Assembly: GCA_033439765.1 (NCBI GenBank)
Contig: JAULSN010000002.1
Span: 5,580,001 to 5,644,000 of the forward strand
Length of the DNA: 64,000 nucleotides
DNA from: Lasiosphaeria ovina
Lineage: Eukaryota; Ascomycota; Sordariomycetes; Sordariales; Lasiosphaeriaceae
Direction of reading: 5' to 3'
The notes below the pieces were generated by a model, which was given only the letters and a program-made list of their open reading frames with translations, did not search any database and was not told the origin of the DNA. Below are positions 46,312 to 56,400 of the stretch, one piece after another. The position numbers and the translations under genes were made by a program. Positions within the stretch are counted from its first letter, which is position 1; every line of letters starts with the position of its first letter.

Positions 46312-46975
46312 GGCGTGTCTGCTCCTCCGTGCTAAGAAATCTGGACTGAAGCTCCTCTGTATATAGACACGCTACCTAGCCTAGCCGTCAAGAGGCGATG
46401 CTGGCTGCGTCTGTGGCTAATGTCTGTGTCATGTGTTGGGCTACATGGGCTGGCCGGTAGACATAGACATGGAAGGATAAATAAAAGGATAGCCAGGCCA
46501 ATAAAAGCGAGCGCGCAGTGATTTTTGTGTTTGGAGGGTATATGCGTGCAACCATGGTTTAGTTAGTACATGGTATACTCGTCACATTGGGATGGGATAT
46601 CCATACAGCAAACACATGTATACATGGGATTACAAAATCAGAGAAGCAAGTGTGAGCTAGTGTTGGCTTGGGCGAGAGAGGCGACCGAGTTCACAATTTA
46701 CATATGCTATCTGATAGATCATTTGCTGGTGGCAATCAGAAAGAAATCGCCCCGTAATATTCCAGTAATCTCACTTGTGTTGCTCGTTCCTCCTCGATGG
46801 TTGAGTGCTTCGGCACACGTATACGTTACCGGCCTAGGTAGCTGTCCAAGCCACTTTGGAACGACATGGAGCTGATTAATTATTGGTAATTTGATTCTGA
46901 GCACTATGCCTACCATACCATTCATCCATCCATTCCCTTCCGTCTTCTGGCAGAGAGCACAGAGCACGGAACTGA
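46312..46975. other. Convergent 3' intergenic region
   Basis: This lies between the DBP8 and amidohydrolase stop codons and should carry both 3' UTRs. It contains AATAAA-like words near 46478 and 46500 on the plus strand. No gene is seen. Confidence 0.55.
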
Positions 46976-48166
46976 TCACGCCGCCACCTCGTCGACCTCG
47001 TCTCCCTCGTACAGCCGCAGCACGCGCACGGCATTGGCGCCCATGACGGCATCCGCATCGGCGGCGTCGGCGAGCGCGGCGCTTACGGCAGCGGCGTTGA
47101 GGCTGACGCTCTCCCAAGGGCCCTGCTCGTCGCTAGTCAGGGGCGGGAAGAAGGGGTGATCAGTACCAAACATGAGGCGGTCAGCGCCGGTGGCGTCGAC
47201 GGCGGCCCTGAGGCCGACGGGCGAGTAGACGACGGCGTCGAGGTAGATTTGCGTCGACAGCACGTCCCAGAGAGTGCGGCGGGTGGGGCCGAGGCGGCCC
47301 TCGCGCAGCAGGTGGCCGTCGTGCAGCACGCAGCTCTCGATGCGGCCGGCTAGGAAGGGTAGCGTGCCGCCGCTGTGGGCCAGCAGCATGCGCAGCGCGG
47401 GCACCGCGTCGAAGACGCCCGCCAGGAACATGCGCGTCACGGCGATGGTGGTCTCCATGGGGAAGCCGAGCGCGAGGGGCAGCACGTGGCCGTACTCGGC
47501 GGCGCGCGGGCCCCACACGTCGTTGGGCAGGCCGTAGTGCGGGTGCAGGAAGACGGGGAGCCGGGCGGCTGCGACGGCGGCGAAGACGGGCAGCAGCGCC
47601 GGGTTGTCGAGGCCCTGGCCGAGCCCGGACGTGCCGAGGATGACGCCGCGGCAGCGCGGCAGGGCCTGCACGTGCTTGATGGACGCCAGGACGGTGGCGA
47701 GTGGGGCCGTGAGCGGGAGGGCGGCGAAGAAGTAGAGCCGGCCCGGGTGCTGCGAGCACATGTGCGCGAACTCGGCGTTGATGGACTGGGCCACGTCGCC
47801 CGCCGAGGCAGCGTCGACAAAGTCCAGCCAGGGGTTCGCGAGGGAGAGCACTGAAATGTCGATGCCGTGCGTGTCCATAAAGTGAAGCTTCTGCTCTAGG
47901 CTCGCGTAGTGGCGCGTCAGTGGCCGGCCGGGTATTGCGGGGGCAGCAGCACTGTCTTGCGCCGATTCGGCGGCGGCGGCGGCCGAGTCGAGCAACGGCA
48001 CCTCGGCCTGGAGCAGGATCAGGCGGGGGTCCGGTGCGCCTGGGAAGCTACGGACCAGCGGGATGGTGGTCCGTGATTCGAGGATGCGGACATACTCTGG
48101 CGGGTACATGTGCGTGTGCACGTCGACCACCTTCTTCTCCTTAGTGCCCAGAGCCACCTGCGCCAT
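46976..48166 (-). CDS. Amidohydrolase 2 family protein (ACMSD-type decarboxylase)
   Basis: A single exon of 396 aa with ATG at 48166. The metal-binding motif DVHTHMYPPEY is near residue 15, FLHPHYG in the middle, LLAHSGGTLPFLAGRIE later and FGTDHPFF near the end. This set (HxH, H, H, D) is the active site of ACMSD and gamma-resorcylate decarboxylase enzymes, which decarboxylate aromatic or muconate-semialdehyde acids with a divalent metal. The substrate cannot be told from sequence. It is divergent from the neighbouring dioxygenase with 669 bp between start codons, so the two may share a promoter. Intronless and very GC-rich (third positions nearly all G/C). No targeting signal is seen. Confidence 0.87.
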   Translation of the reverse strand: MAQVALGTKEKKVVDVHTHMYPPEYVRILESRTTIPLVRSFPGAPDPRLILLQAEVPLLDSAAAAAESAQDSAAAPAIPGRPLTRHYASLEQKLHFMDTHGIDISVLSLANPWLDFVDAASAGDVAQSINAEFAHMCSQHPGRLYFFAALPLTAPLATVLASIKHVQALPRCRGVILGTSGLGQGLDNPALLPVFAAVAAARLPVFLHPHYGLPNDVWGPRAAEYGHVLPLALGFPMETTIAVTRMFLAGVFDAVPALRMLLAHSGGTLPFLAGRIESCVLHDGHLLREGRLGPTRRTLWDVLSTQIYLDAVVYSPVGLRAAVDATGADRLMFGTDHPFFPPLTSDEQGPWESVSLNAAAVSAALADAADADAVMGANAVRVLRLYEGDEVDEVAA

Positions 48167-48835
48167 GTCGTGCGGTATGGCGATGGATGCTGTGCTAAAG
48201 GGTCGGGCTTGTTGTTTATTGCTTGTCCGGCTGCTCCCAGTCGGTCACCAAGCCGTGTTGACATTGAGACAAAACATGCCCAGGAGCCTGACGAGTAAAG
48301 GGGGGAAGCCAATCCAGACCCCAACCCCGCCCCCTCTCTTGAACAACGTGCCGCCACCAACCTACTGTGTATGCAGCTCTGCGTGTCTTGCATGCCATCC
48401 CCGCACCATCCTTATCGCTCCCGCCGCGAGGGCCGCTTGTCGGTTTAAGAAGGTGGCTCTCGCCGTCTGTGTCTCTCCAGGATAGGGAGTCGCAACGGCG
48501 AACCAGATAGCCTCGGTTTCCCGCGGTAAAGCTGTAAGTCGCTACCAGAAAGGGACATCGTTTTCTGTTTTTCCACGTCGTTGGATCAAAGCCAAGGCCG
48601 CTTATCACATCGGCAGCTGCCTCGGGGTCGTCCGAAGACGAAGACAGCCGCGACAAAGAAAACAGGCTGGCACTCTCGCACTCCCCTAACACCGCCGTGC
48701 CTTCAATATTTGCCATATCGCGTGGCAGGACAGGCTAGATAACGCGGCTCTCGCCAGTCCACGACCCGACAAACCGTTGCCCACGCCTCCTATTTAAGCC
48801 CGGCAGGAGTAAAGAAAGACACAAGGACTTACAGG
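48167..48835. promoter_or_regulatory. Shared promoter region of amidohydrolase and dioxygenase genes
   Basis: 669 bp between two divergent start codons. A TATTTAAG TATA-like box lies at 48791-48798, about 40 bp upstream of the dioxygenase ATG, and a CCAAT box near 48309. Which gene each box serves is inferred from position. Confidence 0.5.
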
Positions 48836-49971
48836 ATGGAGAAGGCAGCCGTGCAAGGCGATGGACTCGTCATTCCGGTAGGGATCTTGTAGCCCAACGA
48901 AGAAGGTCTCGTCTACTTGTTGCCTGACACACGCCTCGCGCGCAGCTGATAGACTTTTCCAAATTCCTCGGCGGGGACGAGAGCCAGAAGCTGGAGACGG
49001 CGCAGGCCATCCTCAAGGGCTTCCAGACGGCTGGCTTCATCTACCTCAAGAACATACCCGTCACGGCAGCAACGCGGGCGCACGTGTTCGGCACGTCGGC
49101 CAAGCTATTTCGGCTGCCTCTCGAGATGAAGCTATCGCTCGGATGGACGACGCCAGAGGCGAACAGAGGCTACTCGGCGCCGGGGCGTGAGAAGGTGACG
49201 CAGCTGACGGATATCAGCGAGGTGGAGAAGGTGCGGTCGTCGGCGCCCGACATCAAGGAGAGCTTCGAGATCGGGCGCGAGGGAGAGCCGGAGCACCCGA
49301 ACCAGTGGCCGGCGGAGCAGGGCGAGCTGGCGGGGTTCAGGGCGACCATGACCGATTTCTTCGAGCAGTGCAAGGCGCTGCACGTCGAGGTGATGCGGGC
49401 CATCGCGGTGGGCATGGGGCTGGAGGGTAGCTTCTTCGACGGGTTCGTCGACGTGGGCGACAACACGCTGCGGCTGCTGCACTACCCGGCGGTCAAGAAG
49501 GAGGTGTTCCAGATCAACCCGGGCCAGGTGCGGGCGGGCGAGCACTCCGACTACGGGTCCATCACCCTGCTCTTCCAGGACTCGCGCGGCGGGCTGCAGG
49601 TCAAGAGCCCCAACGGGCAGTTTGTCGACGCGACGCCCATCGAGGACACATGCGTGGTCAACGCGGGCGACCTGCTGGCGCGCTGGAGTAATGATACTAT
49701 CAAGTCCACCATCCACCGCGTCGTCGAGCCGCCGCACGGCACCGAGGACGAGCACCCGCCGAGATACAGCATCGCGTACGTGCTTCCCGTCTTTGATACC
49801 CTAGGTACATGACTGACTGACTGACGAGCCGTGAGCAGCTACTTTTGCAACCCAAACTTCAAGAGCCACATCGAGGCGCTGCCGGGCACGTATGCCACCG
49901 CCGCCGACAAGAAGTACGACGGCATCAACAGCGGCCAGTATCTAGTGCAGAGGCTGACCGCCACCTACTGA
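48836..49971 (+). CDS. 2-oxoglutarate/Fe(II)-dependent dioxygenase (isopenicillin N synthase-like)
   Basis: Three exons, 48836-48877 (14 aa), 48946-49775 and 49839-49971, total 1005 nt and 334 aa. The N-terminal DIOX_N part includes AILKGFQTAGFIYLKN. The double-stranded beta-helix has the iron ligands H214-x-D216 (GEHSDYGSITLL) and H271 (KSTIHRVV). R287-x-S289 (PPRYSIAYF) binds 2-oxoglutarate. The last junction (GC|C, Ala) completes SIAYFCNPN. Such enzymes hydroxylate, desaturate or ring-close small molecules, often in secondary metabolism or nutrient scavenging; the substrate is unknown. The tiny first exon is supported by a sensible start and a phase 0 junction into LIDFSKFLGG, but could be missed by gene finders. 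Confidence 0.9.
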
Positions 49972-50644
49972 CCGTGTTCCGTGTTCCGTGTTTGGATGGA
50001 TGGGTGGACTGGGAGATGTTGTATTTGTTTTTGTGTAGCCAAAGGTAAGGGGTAAGGGTAGGTAGGGTAGGGTAGGGTGGGCAGGTCGAATGGCTGACTG
50101 AATGACATTGGATGCATGATGATTGAGGACGATATACAAATACCACATATTTCATCTAATTACCAACGGATAAATGGTGATGCTTATTTCCAACTTGGCT
50201 CGTGTAGAAGTCTTCTAGAAGAGGCTGGAGCTTGGTTGTGCATCGGGTTTGCATCATATGTATTTGTGAAAAAGGATGGAGGAAGAGATTGGATGATATT
50301 AAATTGTTGAAGGTTTAAATCTAGCTTGCCTGGGCTCGCCTGCCAGTTTACACTGGGCTCTGTCTTGTGGTCGCTGAGGCCGCCATTTAGCGTGCTGCCA
50401 CCCCAAACCGCCCGCCTCAATAGGCCTAGTCCCTTGCCGAATGCCCCCCTCCCTCCCCCGCTACAACCACTACCCACGGGCAGGCCCACCTCGCCACGGA
50501 TTCAAGATCCCTGCTTCTGCACCCACGACGTCAACATTCAACATCCAACTTGACTGAAAAACACCAACAAAAATCACCACGTCTCTCGCCAACAACAGCA
50601 GCCCCACACACACAACCACACAGACAAGCACAAGGTCCTCCACC
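49972..50644. other. Intergenic region with GGGTAGG repeats
   Basis: This holds the dioxygenase 3' UTR and the J-protein promoter. Bases about 50044-50083 are a GGTAGGGTAGGG-type tract. The 50560-50640 leader is CA-rich and ends in CACCATGG, a strong start context. Confidence 0.55.
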
Positions 50645-51679
50645 ATGGAGGCAGATCTCGTGGCGTACGCGCGCGATGCGGCGGCGCGCGGCGACGACCT
50701 CTTCGCGCTGCTGTCGGTCGACGCCACGAGCAGCGAGTCCGACATCCGCCGCGCCTTCCGCCGCAAAGCCCTGACGGCCCACCCCGACAAGGCCGGCGAC
50801 GCCTACGACCCGGCCCTGTACGAGCGGCTGGAGCGCGCGCGCGACGTGCTAGCCCTCCCGGCCGCCCGCGAGGCCTACGACAACGGCATGCGCGCCGTCC
50901 TACAGAAGCGCGCCGCCCTCGACCAGATGTCGTCGCGCCGCCGCCGCCTCGTCGAGGAGCTCGAGCAGCGCGAGGAGGAGGCCAAGCGCGCCCGCACCGC
51001 CGCCGCCCCCGGAGCAGACCAGGCCCAGACCGCCGAGCGCGAGGCTATGGCAACCCGCGGCCGCGCCAAGCTCGACGAGATGAAGCGCCTGCGGAGAGAG
51101 GCCGAGGAGAGGGCCGCGGCAGCACAACAGAAGGAGGATCAGATGAGGGAGAAGGACGATGCCGCATCTACACAACCGGCAGCGGCAGCACCAGGCCATG
51201 GCGACGGCGGCGACGACTACGACGACCGTGTGGTCGAGCTCGAGCGGCGCATCAGAGAGAGCAAGCAGCGCAAGGCCGAGAAGCAGCAGCGGAAATCCAA
51301 AAAGAAAACAACAACACCACACACAGCATCACCGCCGCCTCCGAGGGCTGGGCAAGACAACGGAGGGCTCACCAAACCTGCTGCCGCTCCCTTGTCTTCT
51401 ACCTATCCTTCCACCGCCGCGGCAGAGTCCAACGCCGACGCAGACAAGATGGCAGCGGCAGCGGCAGCGGCAGCGGCAGCGCCTCCACCTCCACCACCAA
51501 ACCTGGTCCCCCCTCCTGCTGATGAATCTGCTGCCGCGCAAACTAATAAACCCAAAGACAGCTTCGCGTCCACCATGGCGCGCCTCCGCGCCGCCCAGGC
51601 CAAGCGCGACGAGGAGAAGCGCCGGCGCGCCGCAGCCGAGCAGCAGCAGCCCGATGGAACAGCAACAGCGGCAACCTAG
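50645..51679 (+). CDS. J-domain protein, DNAJC17/Cwf23-like
   Basis: Intronless, 344 aa, with start context CCACCATGG. The J domain occupies residues ~18-83: DLFALLSVDA, DIRRAFRRKALTAHPDKAGD with the HPD tripeptide at 46-48, and REAYDNGMRAVL. A long Arg/Glu/Lys helical region (about residues 95-250) follows, as in DNAJC17 and Cwf23, which work with Hsp70 at the spliceosome. The end is Ala/Pro/Gln-rich low complexity. I see no clear RRM, which human DNAJC17 has, so the exact orthologue is uncertain. Convergent with the CAF17 gene. Confidence 0.82.
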   Translation: MEADLVAYARDAAARGDDLFALLSVDATSSESDIRRAFRRKALTAHPDKAGDAYDPALYERLERARDVLALPAAREAYDNGMRAVLQKRAALDQMSSRRRRLVEELEQREEEAKRARTAAAPGADQAQTAEREAMATRGRAKLDEMKRLRREAEERAAAAQQKEDQMREKDDAASTQPAAAAPGHGDGGDDYDDRVVELERRIRESKQRKAEKQQRKSKKKTTTPHTASPPPPRAGQDNGGLTKPAAAPLSSTYPSTAAAESNADADKMAAAAAAAAAAPPPPPPNLVPPPADESAAAQTNKPKDSFASTMARLRAAQAKRDEEKRRRAAAEQQQPDGTATAAT

Positions 51680-52139
51680 CCAGCCACCGTCACGCCTTTG
51701 CGTCATGACGCAGGCAGTTCAGGGCGCCCTGTAGCCGTCAACACATCTCCTGGTTTCATTTAATTCGATGACCCCCTACCCTCTTAATGACGGAGAAGAA
51801 GAAGAAGAAGACGAAAAATCGTCGTGTGCGACTTTTAGAGTACAAACATAGAATATGATACCCCCCCCCCCCAATTTGTGGCCACTTTTCCAAGTCCCTA
51901 CTCTACTATCTACGTTGTGTGATGATCTGTTGATGTTTTATTCGCATGTAGCAAGGGAGAATGAGAAGACGAACATACGGACTCGCCGTAGCTGCGCAAG
52001 AAGTGAATGATGCTCATTCCACAGTTCGCAAATGGTGCTACTATAAGGCACAATACAATACAATACAATACACTACAATATCTACTTGCAAGCTTCTCGC
52101 TGGGTGTTGTTCTATACAGCTCCCCATCCCCCCGTAATA
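51680..52139. other. Convergent 3' intergenic region with a C12 tract
   Basis: This lies between convergent stop codons. It has an (AGA)n run near 51793-51811, a run of 12 C at 51861-51872 and a tandem ACAAT repeat near 52050-52078. No gene is seen. Confidence 0.6.
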
Positions 52140-53492
52140 TCATTCGCGCGCGTGCGACTTCTCAGCCAGCCGCAGCCGCAGCCAGTCGGGCACAAACGCC
52201 TTGATGCGGAGTGTCCTGCCGTCATCCTCCTCTTCCCCAATGCTAACAACAAACTCGTCTTCGGGCGTGAACGCGCCCGGGGCGGCGGCCATCTCGCCGG
52301 GCAGCAGCAGCGGGGCCACGTCGGTCATGGTCTCGAGGCGGCACAGGGCGAGCCCGACATTGCCGACGCCGCGCAGCCACTTGCCGGCGCTGCGGCCGCG
52401 CTTGCCGACGCGGCCGATACTGGTCTCGGCGGGCACCGCGGCGGCCGTGTTGTCTTCTTCCCCAGCACCACCAGCAGCTATAGTGGGCCTGTAGCTGAGC
52501 TGCTGCGGGATGCTGTCGGAACTGTCGTCGTACAGCACGCACGGCAGGATGCGCTTGCGCACGACGCCGCGGTGCTCGGTGCGGATGGTCAGCTCCTGGC
52601 CCACGTAGCAGCCCTTGCGGAAGTCGACGCCGCCCATGACGTCGAGGTTGCTCTCGTGCGGCAGCGCCTGCTCGCGCAGCATCTCGCCCTGGCCCTCGGC
52701 CACCCCGTGTAGGTACCGCCAGACCGTGTAGGCGTGCTCGTCGGCGACTGCAAGGCCGTCTGTTTCTGCTGCGGCGGCTGTTGATTCTACTACTTCGGGA
52801 GGTGATTCCGAGCCCCCCGCCGTGACGAGCCGGTAGCCCAGCCCCGGGGCGCGCGAGTCCTGCAGGACGATTGTGCCGGCGTGGTCGTTCCCACCAGAGA
52901 GGAGAATGCCGCTGCCGCCGCCCCAGGCATGCCACACGCGGCGCTCGGCGGGGTCGAGCAGGCGCACGTCGAACTTGGCGCGCAGCTTGTAGCGGCGGAT
53001 GTGCTTCTCGAGGCGCTCGGCCTCGGCGGCGTCGGCCTCGACCAGGAAGCCGTCACCGTCGGGCCGGGACGTGTCGCGGTAAATGAAGACGTCGTGCAGC
53101 ACGCGGCCCGTGGCGGTCAAGAAGGCGCCGTAAAAGCCGGCGGCGGCGGCGGCGATTTGGTGTTGTGGCTGCTGTCCTGGGGACGGAGAGGGAGAGGCCA
53201 GGATGTTGGCCGTGATGACGCCCTGCAGGTAGCGGGCGGCGTCGGGCCCGGACACGGAGATCAGGCGGCGCGAGGACAGGGCGGCGAGCCTGGAGGGAAC
53301 CGGCGCGGCGAAAGGGGCGGCGCAGCGGCGGGGCGCCGAGTGGGACAGCTGCCGGCGCTGTTGTTGCTGCTGCCGAGACAGGCAGCGGCTGCACAGGTAC
53401 AGGGCCGCATTGCTGCTGGCGCTGGTCCGGCTGCTTCTGGAGGCCAGTCGCAGGGATGGCGCTGCCGCCAGAACCCTCGTGGCTGGCGGCAT
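52140..53492 (-). CDS. CAF17: CAF17/IBA57, mitochondrial iron-sulfur cluster assembly factor
   Basis: Intronless, 450 aa, ATG at 53492. The first ~60 residues are Arg/Ser/Ala-rich without acids and include a Gln run: a mitochondrial presequence. Conserved parts are ISVSGPDAARYLQGVITANI, FYGAFLTATGRVLHDVFIY and the signature KGCYVGQELTIRTEHRGVVRKR, whose KGCYxGQE motif defines the folate-binding YgfZ/IBA57 family. The protein works with Isa1/Isa2 to mature 4Fe-4S proteins such as aconitase in the mitochondrial matrix. Low-complexity insertions separate the conserved blocks. Confidence 0.92.
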   Translation of the reverse strand: MPPATRVLAAAPSLRLASRSSRTSASSNAALYLCSRCLSRQQQQQRRQLSHSAPRRCAAPFAAPVPSRLAALSSRRLISVSGPDAARYLQGVITANILASPSPSPGQQPQHQIAAAAAGFYGAFLTATGRVLHDVFIYRDTSRPDGDGFLVEADAAEAERLEKHIRRYKLRAKFDVRLLDPAERRVWHAWGGGSGILLSGGNDHAGTIVLQDSRAPGLGYRLVTAGGSESPPEVVESTAAAAETDGLAVADEHAYTVWRYLHGVAEGQGEMLREQALPHESNLDVMGGVDFRKGCYVGQELTIRTEHRGVVRKRILPCVLYDDSSDSIPQQLSYRPTIAAGGAGEEDNTAAAVPAETSIGRVGKRGRSAGKWLRGVGNVGLALCRLETMTDVAPLLLPGEMAAAPGAFTPEDEFVVSIGEEEDDGRTLRIKAFVPDWLRLRLAEKSHARE

Positions 53493-56400
53493 GGAACCAG
53501 CTCAACTTAACTCAACCGAGTGTGTAGGTAGAGTGTGTTGTGGTATGCCAGTTTGCTAATCACTCACTGCTCCGTGCCTGGTATTGCATTGCGACGCCCG
53601 AGGTGTCAAACAAACGCTAAGCCGGGTTGACGGGGCATTCAGGTGTCTGGTGACGTCGTTGTGCCGAGTCGGCCGTCGGCGATTGCACATCTGCGGCGAT
53701 TGGGATTTCCAATCCTTATTTTTTTTTTCTCTTTACGGATGGATACGGATACCGGTCCCATCACTTTCTAACCAATCGGCATGTTACAGAACCCGAGTCG
53801 GCAGCCCAAGCGCCCCGCTACACCAGTGCACTAGTCCCTAGCCCCTGCCACAGTTAGTAATCAGGTCGGGCAGGGAAAGGAAAGCCCGGGGCTCCGTCGG
53901 CATTTTCAAACTGCCTGGCTACCCCGCGGATTCCATCTCCAGCAGCGCGGTGTTAGAGTCGAAACTCCGACCTGCCATTCCTAAAGTCCATTAGCCAGGT
54001 CCCTGCTTCCCGTTGATCCCGCATGCTCCGTTGCAGTGTACTGTAGGCTGCAGGTTGGGAAGTCTTTGAATTTAGCTTGGTCGGATCCGGCCGAGCATCG
54101 CCAACCCCACCGTTGTTGCCTCGTCTGCATCGGATGATGTCGCTCCTACTCTCTCTCATCGGAACCTTCGCAAGTAACAGACTGTATGGAGTAAAAGACG
54201 CACGTGCCCGTGTCTTCCCGTTTGTCCTTCACAACTTCCTTCGTTTCTTCGGGTTTAACATAGGCCCATGTCCGTGGAGTTTCTCCCTACACAGAAATGA
54301 GGCGTCAGCTTTCGCACCCGCGTGCTTCCCGCTTTCCCGACGACGGGAGCTCCCCTCTCCCACAGACAGAGAGACAGGCTGCGTATCATGCGGGCGTGGG
54401 GAGCGGGCGGATGACTGAGCCGCATGGCTGCTTTTCCTCCTTCTCTTGAATCGATCGGACGAAAAAGGGGGGAGGGGGGGAAGGGTACGGGAAAGCACGG
54501 GGTTTCGGGTCCCTTCGTCAGTTGACTCATCACCGACCGAGCAACCCGCTGGAAATAATCCGGAATGTTTGCTGGGCATGTCCCAAAGTCCCCGCGTGGG
54601 CGCCGACAACGACAGCAAAACAAAGGGCTCACTGTAGTTGTAGAGAGTAATCCTCCCGAATGCCTGACCGCGCCATTTTCACCCATTTACGGGTTTGAAG
54701 GTTGGCGACAAATGATTCAAGAACTCACATGACCATGTTGAAGTTGAAGTTGTCCGCTGTCCCGCCCGTCCCTTCCCGTCCCGAGCTCCCCATAGCTAAC
54801 CCTCGGTGTCTTGCAGATGCCGACTTCGCGACCGTCCCGACAGCCCCCAAGGCTGGCCCCTTGCACTGCTTGAACACCCTGCGCGCACGCACCTTAGATA
54901 AGATAAGATCACAGATCGCCAATCGAGGCGTCTTTGTCACCAAGTCCGCCTTTCATCGAATTCATTAATTGCCCAGGCTGCCTTCTACTATAGCCAAGGC
55001 GAGGCAAGGTAACCAACCAACTAACTGCAAGGCAAATCCAAACTCTCTTGGTTGTGCAAGTCAATTAGACCTAGCCGACATGCTCACCGCCCCTTTGTCT
55101 GCTTGTCGCTTTTTGGATGTTAAATATAATCCCAAGAATCCTCTTATATGTGTGTGAACTGTGAAGGAGCCGGGCAACGTGGTATTCACGCCCCAACCGC
55201 CCGCTTTGGTGTATGTCCTACCACCGCAGACGAGAAACCCCATTACCGTACCCTACGCTTACGAAGGACTTACCTACTCTTTCCTACGCAGTAAATACGC
55301 TGTGCGAGTACGCCGCCCCGCCTCAGATCGGCGGGGGATGCGGCATGGCTGGGCTGGGTAGGTAGGTATGTAGTGTAAGCGTAAGTGTAAATAAATGGGA
55401 GGCTTTCCGGTTATTAACATCGCACGGGGGGGCTATACGCTGCAGGGACTTTTTTTTGTACAGTACATACATGCTCTGATGGGGATGAGCACTCTAGATT
55501 GCCTTTCTGAGGAGGGAAGCATCTCTGGGATAGCAAAGCCCCCCTTTTCTTTTTTTTATTATGGCGGTGGAAAGCAGTGTCACTGACTGGCGCACAGCAC
55601 AACATCATTCCTAAATCCTATGTAAAGTTCTCGATGGTATCGGGATCGGAGCGGCAGTGGGACGGCTGATGGCCCCCCAACTACGCGGCAGTTGCCTTTC
55701 TTTTTGCTGTCTCACCCTGGGCGGGTTGCACGCAAACGGCTGATCACCCGGGAATATTCTGTGATGCAGCCCTTTTTTTTATATTATATTGGGGTTCTCT
55801 TTTTTTTTTTTTCCTTTTGGCAGGGCTTATCTACCTACGCCCCCCCCCCCCCCCCCCCCATTTTCGAGGTCAGGCATCCAAAGGTGGCTTGGCCGTTTTG
55901 GGGCAACCTAAGTTCGTGATCACCAGAGTCCGAAATGTTTTGAAACCGCTGGGTCAACGGACCACCCCGTCTTCTCCCCCTCGCGACAACACGGATGGAT
56001 ACGTACAGTATGTATGCGACTCCCGCGAGGAGGCCGTGGCTGGTGACCTAGAGCCTGTTTCTTGAGCGTCTGAACGGGAGCCCGTCTCCAAGACCCGATC
56101 CGCCCCCCCACACTCTCTCTCTTCTCACTCCCGCGCGGGTGCCTCATGAGACATGGCAGGCAGGTCAGCTACGTAGGTGGTGATCAACTCACGGGTGATG
56201 GGTTTCAGAGTCTCCATTGTATGCCTTGTTTGGCGCTTCCTGCTCGACCTAGCCAAGAGACCAGCTGATGGGGTTGGTGGTTGTCCCCCTTTATCTTATC
56301 TCCATCTCTAAAACAATCACAGTGGAGCTTGGTGTTGGTTTATCTCCGTGTGCCGGTGCAGCGCTCGCGTGGCCCCCCAAAACCTAGATCGTTTGGGGAC

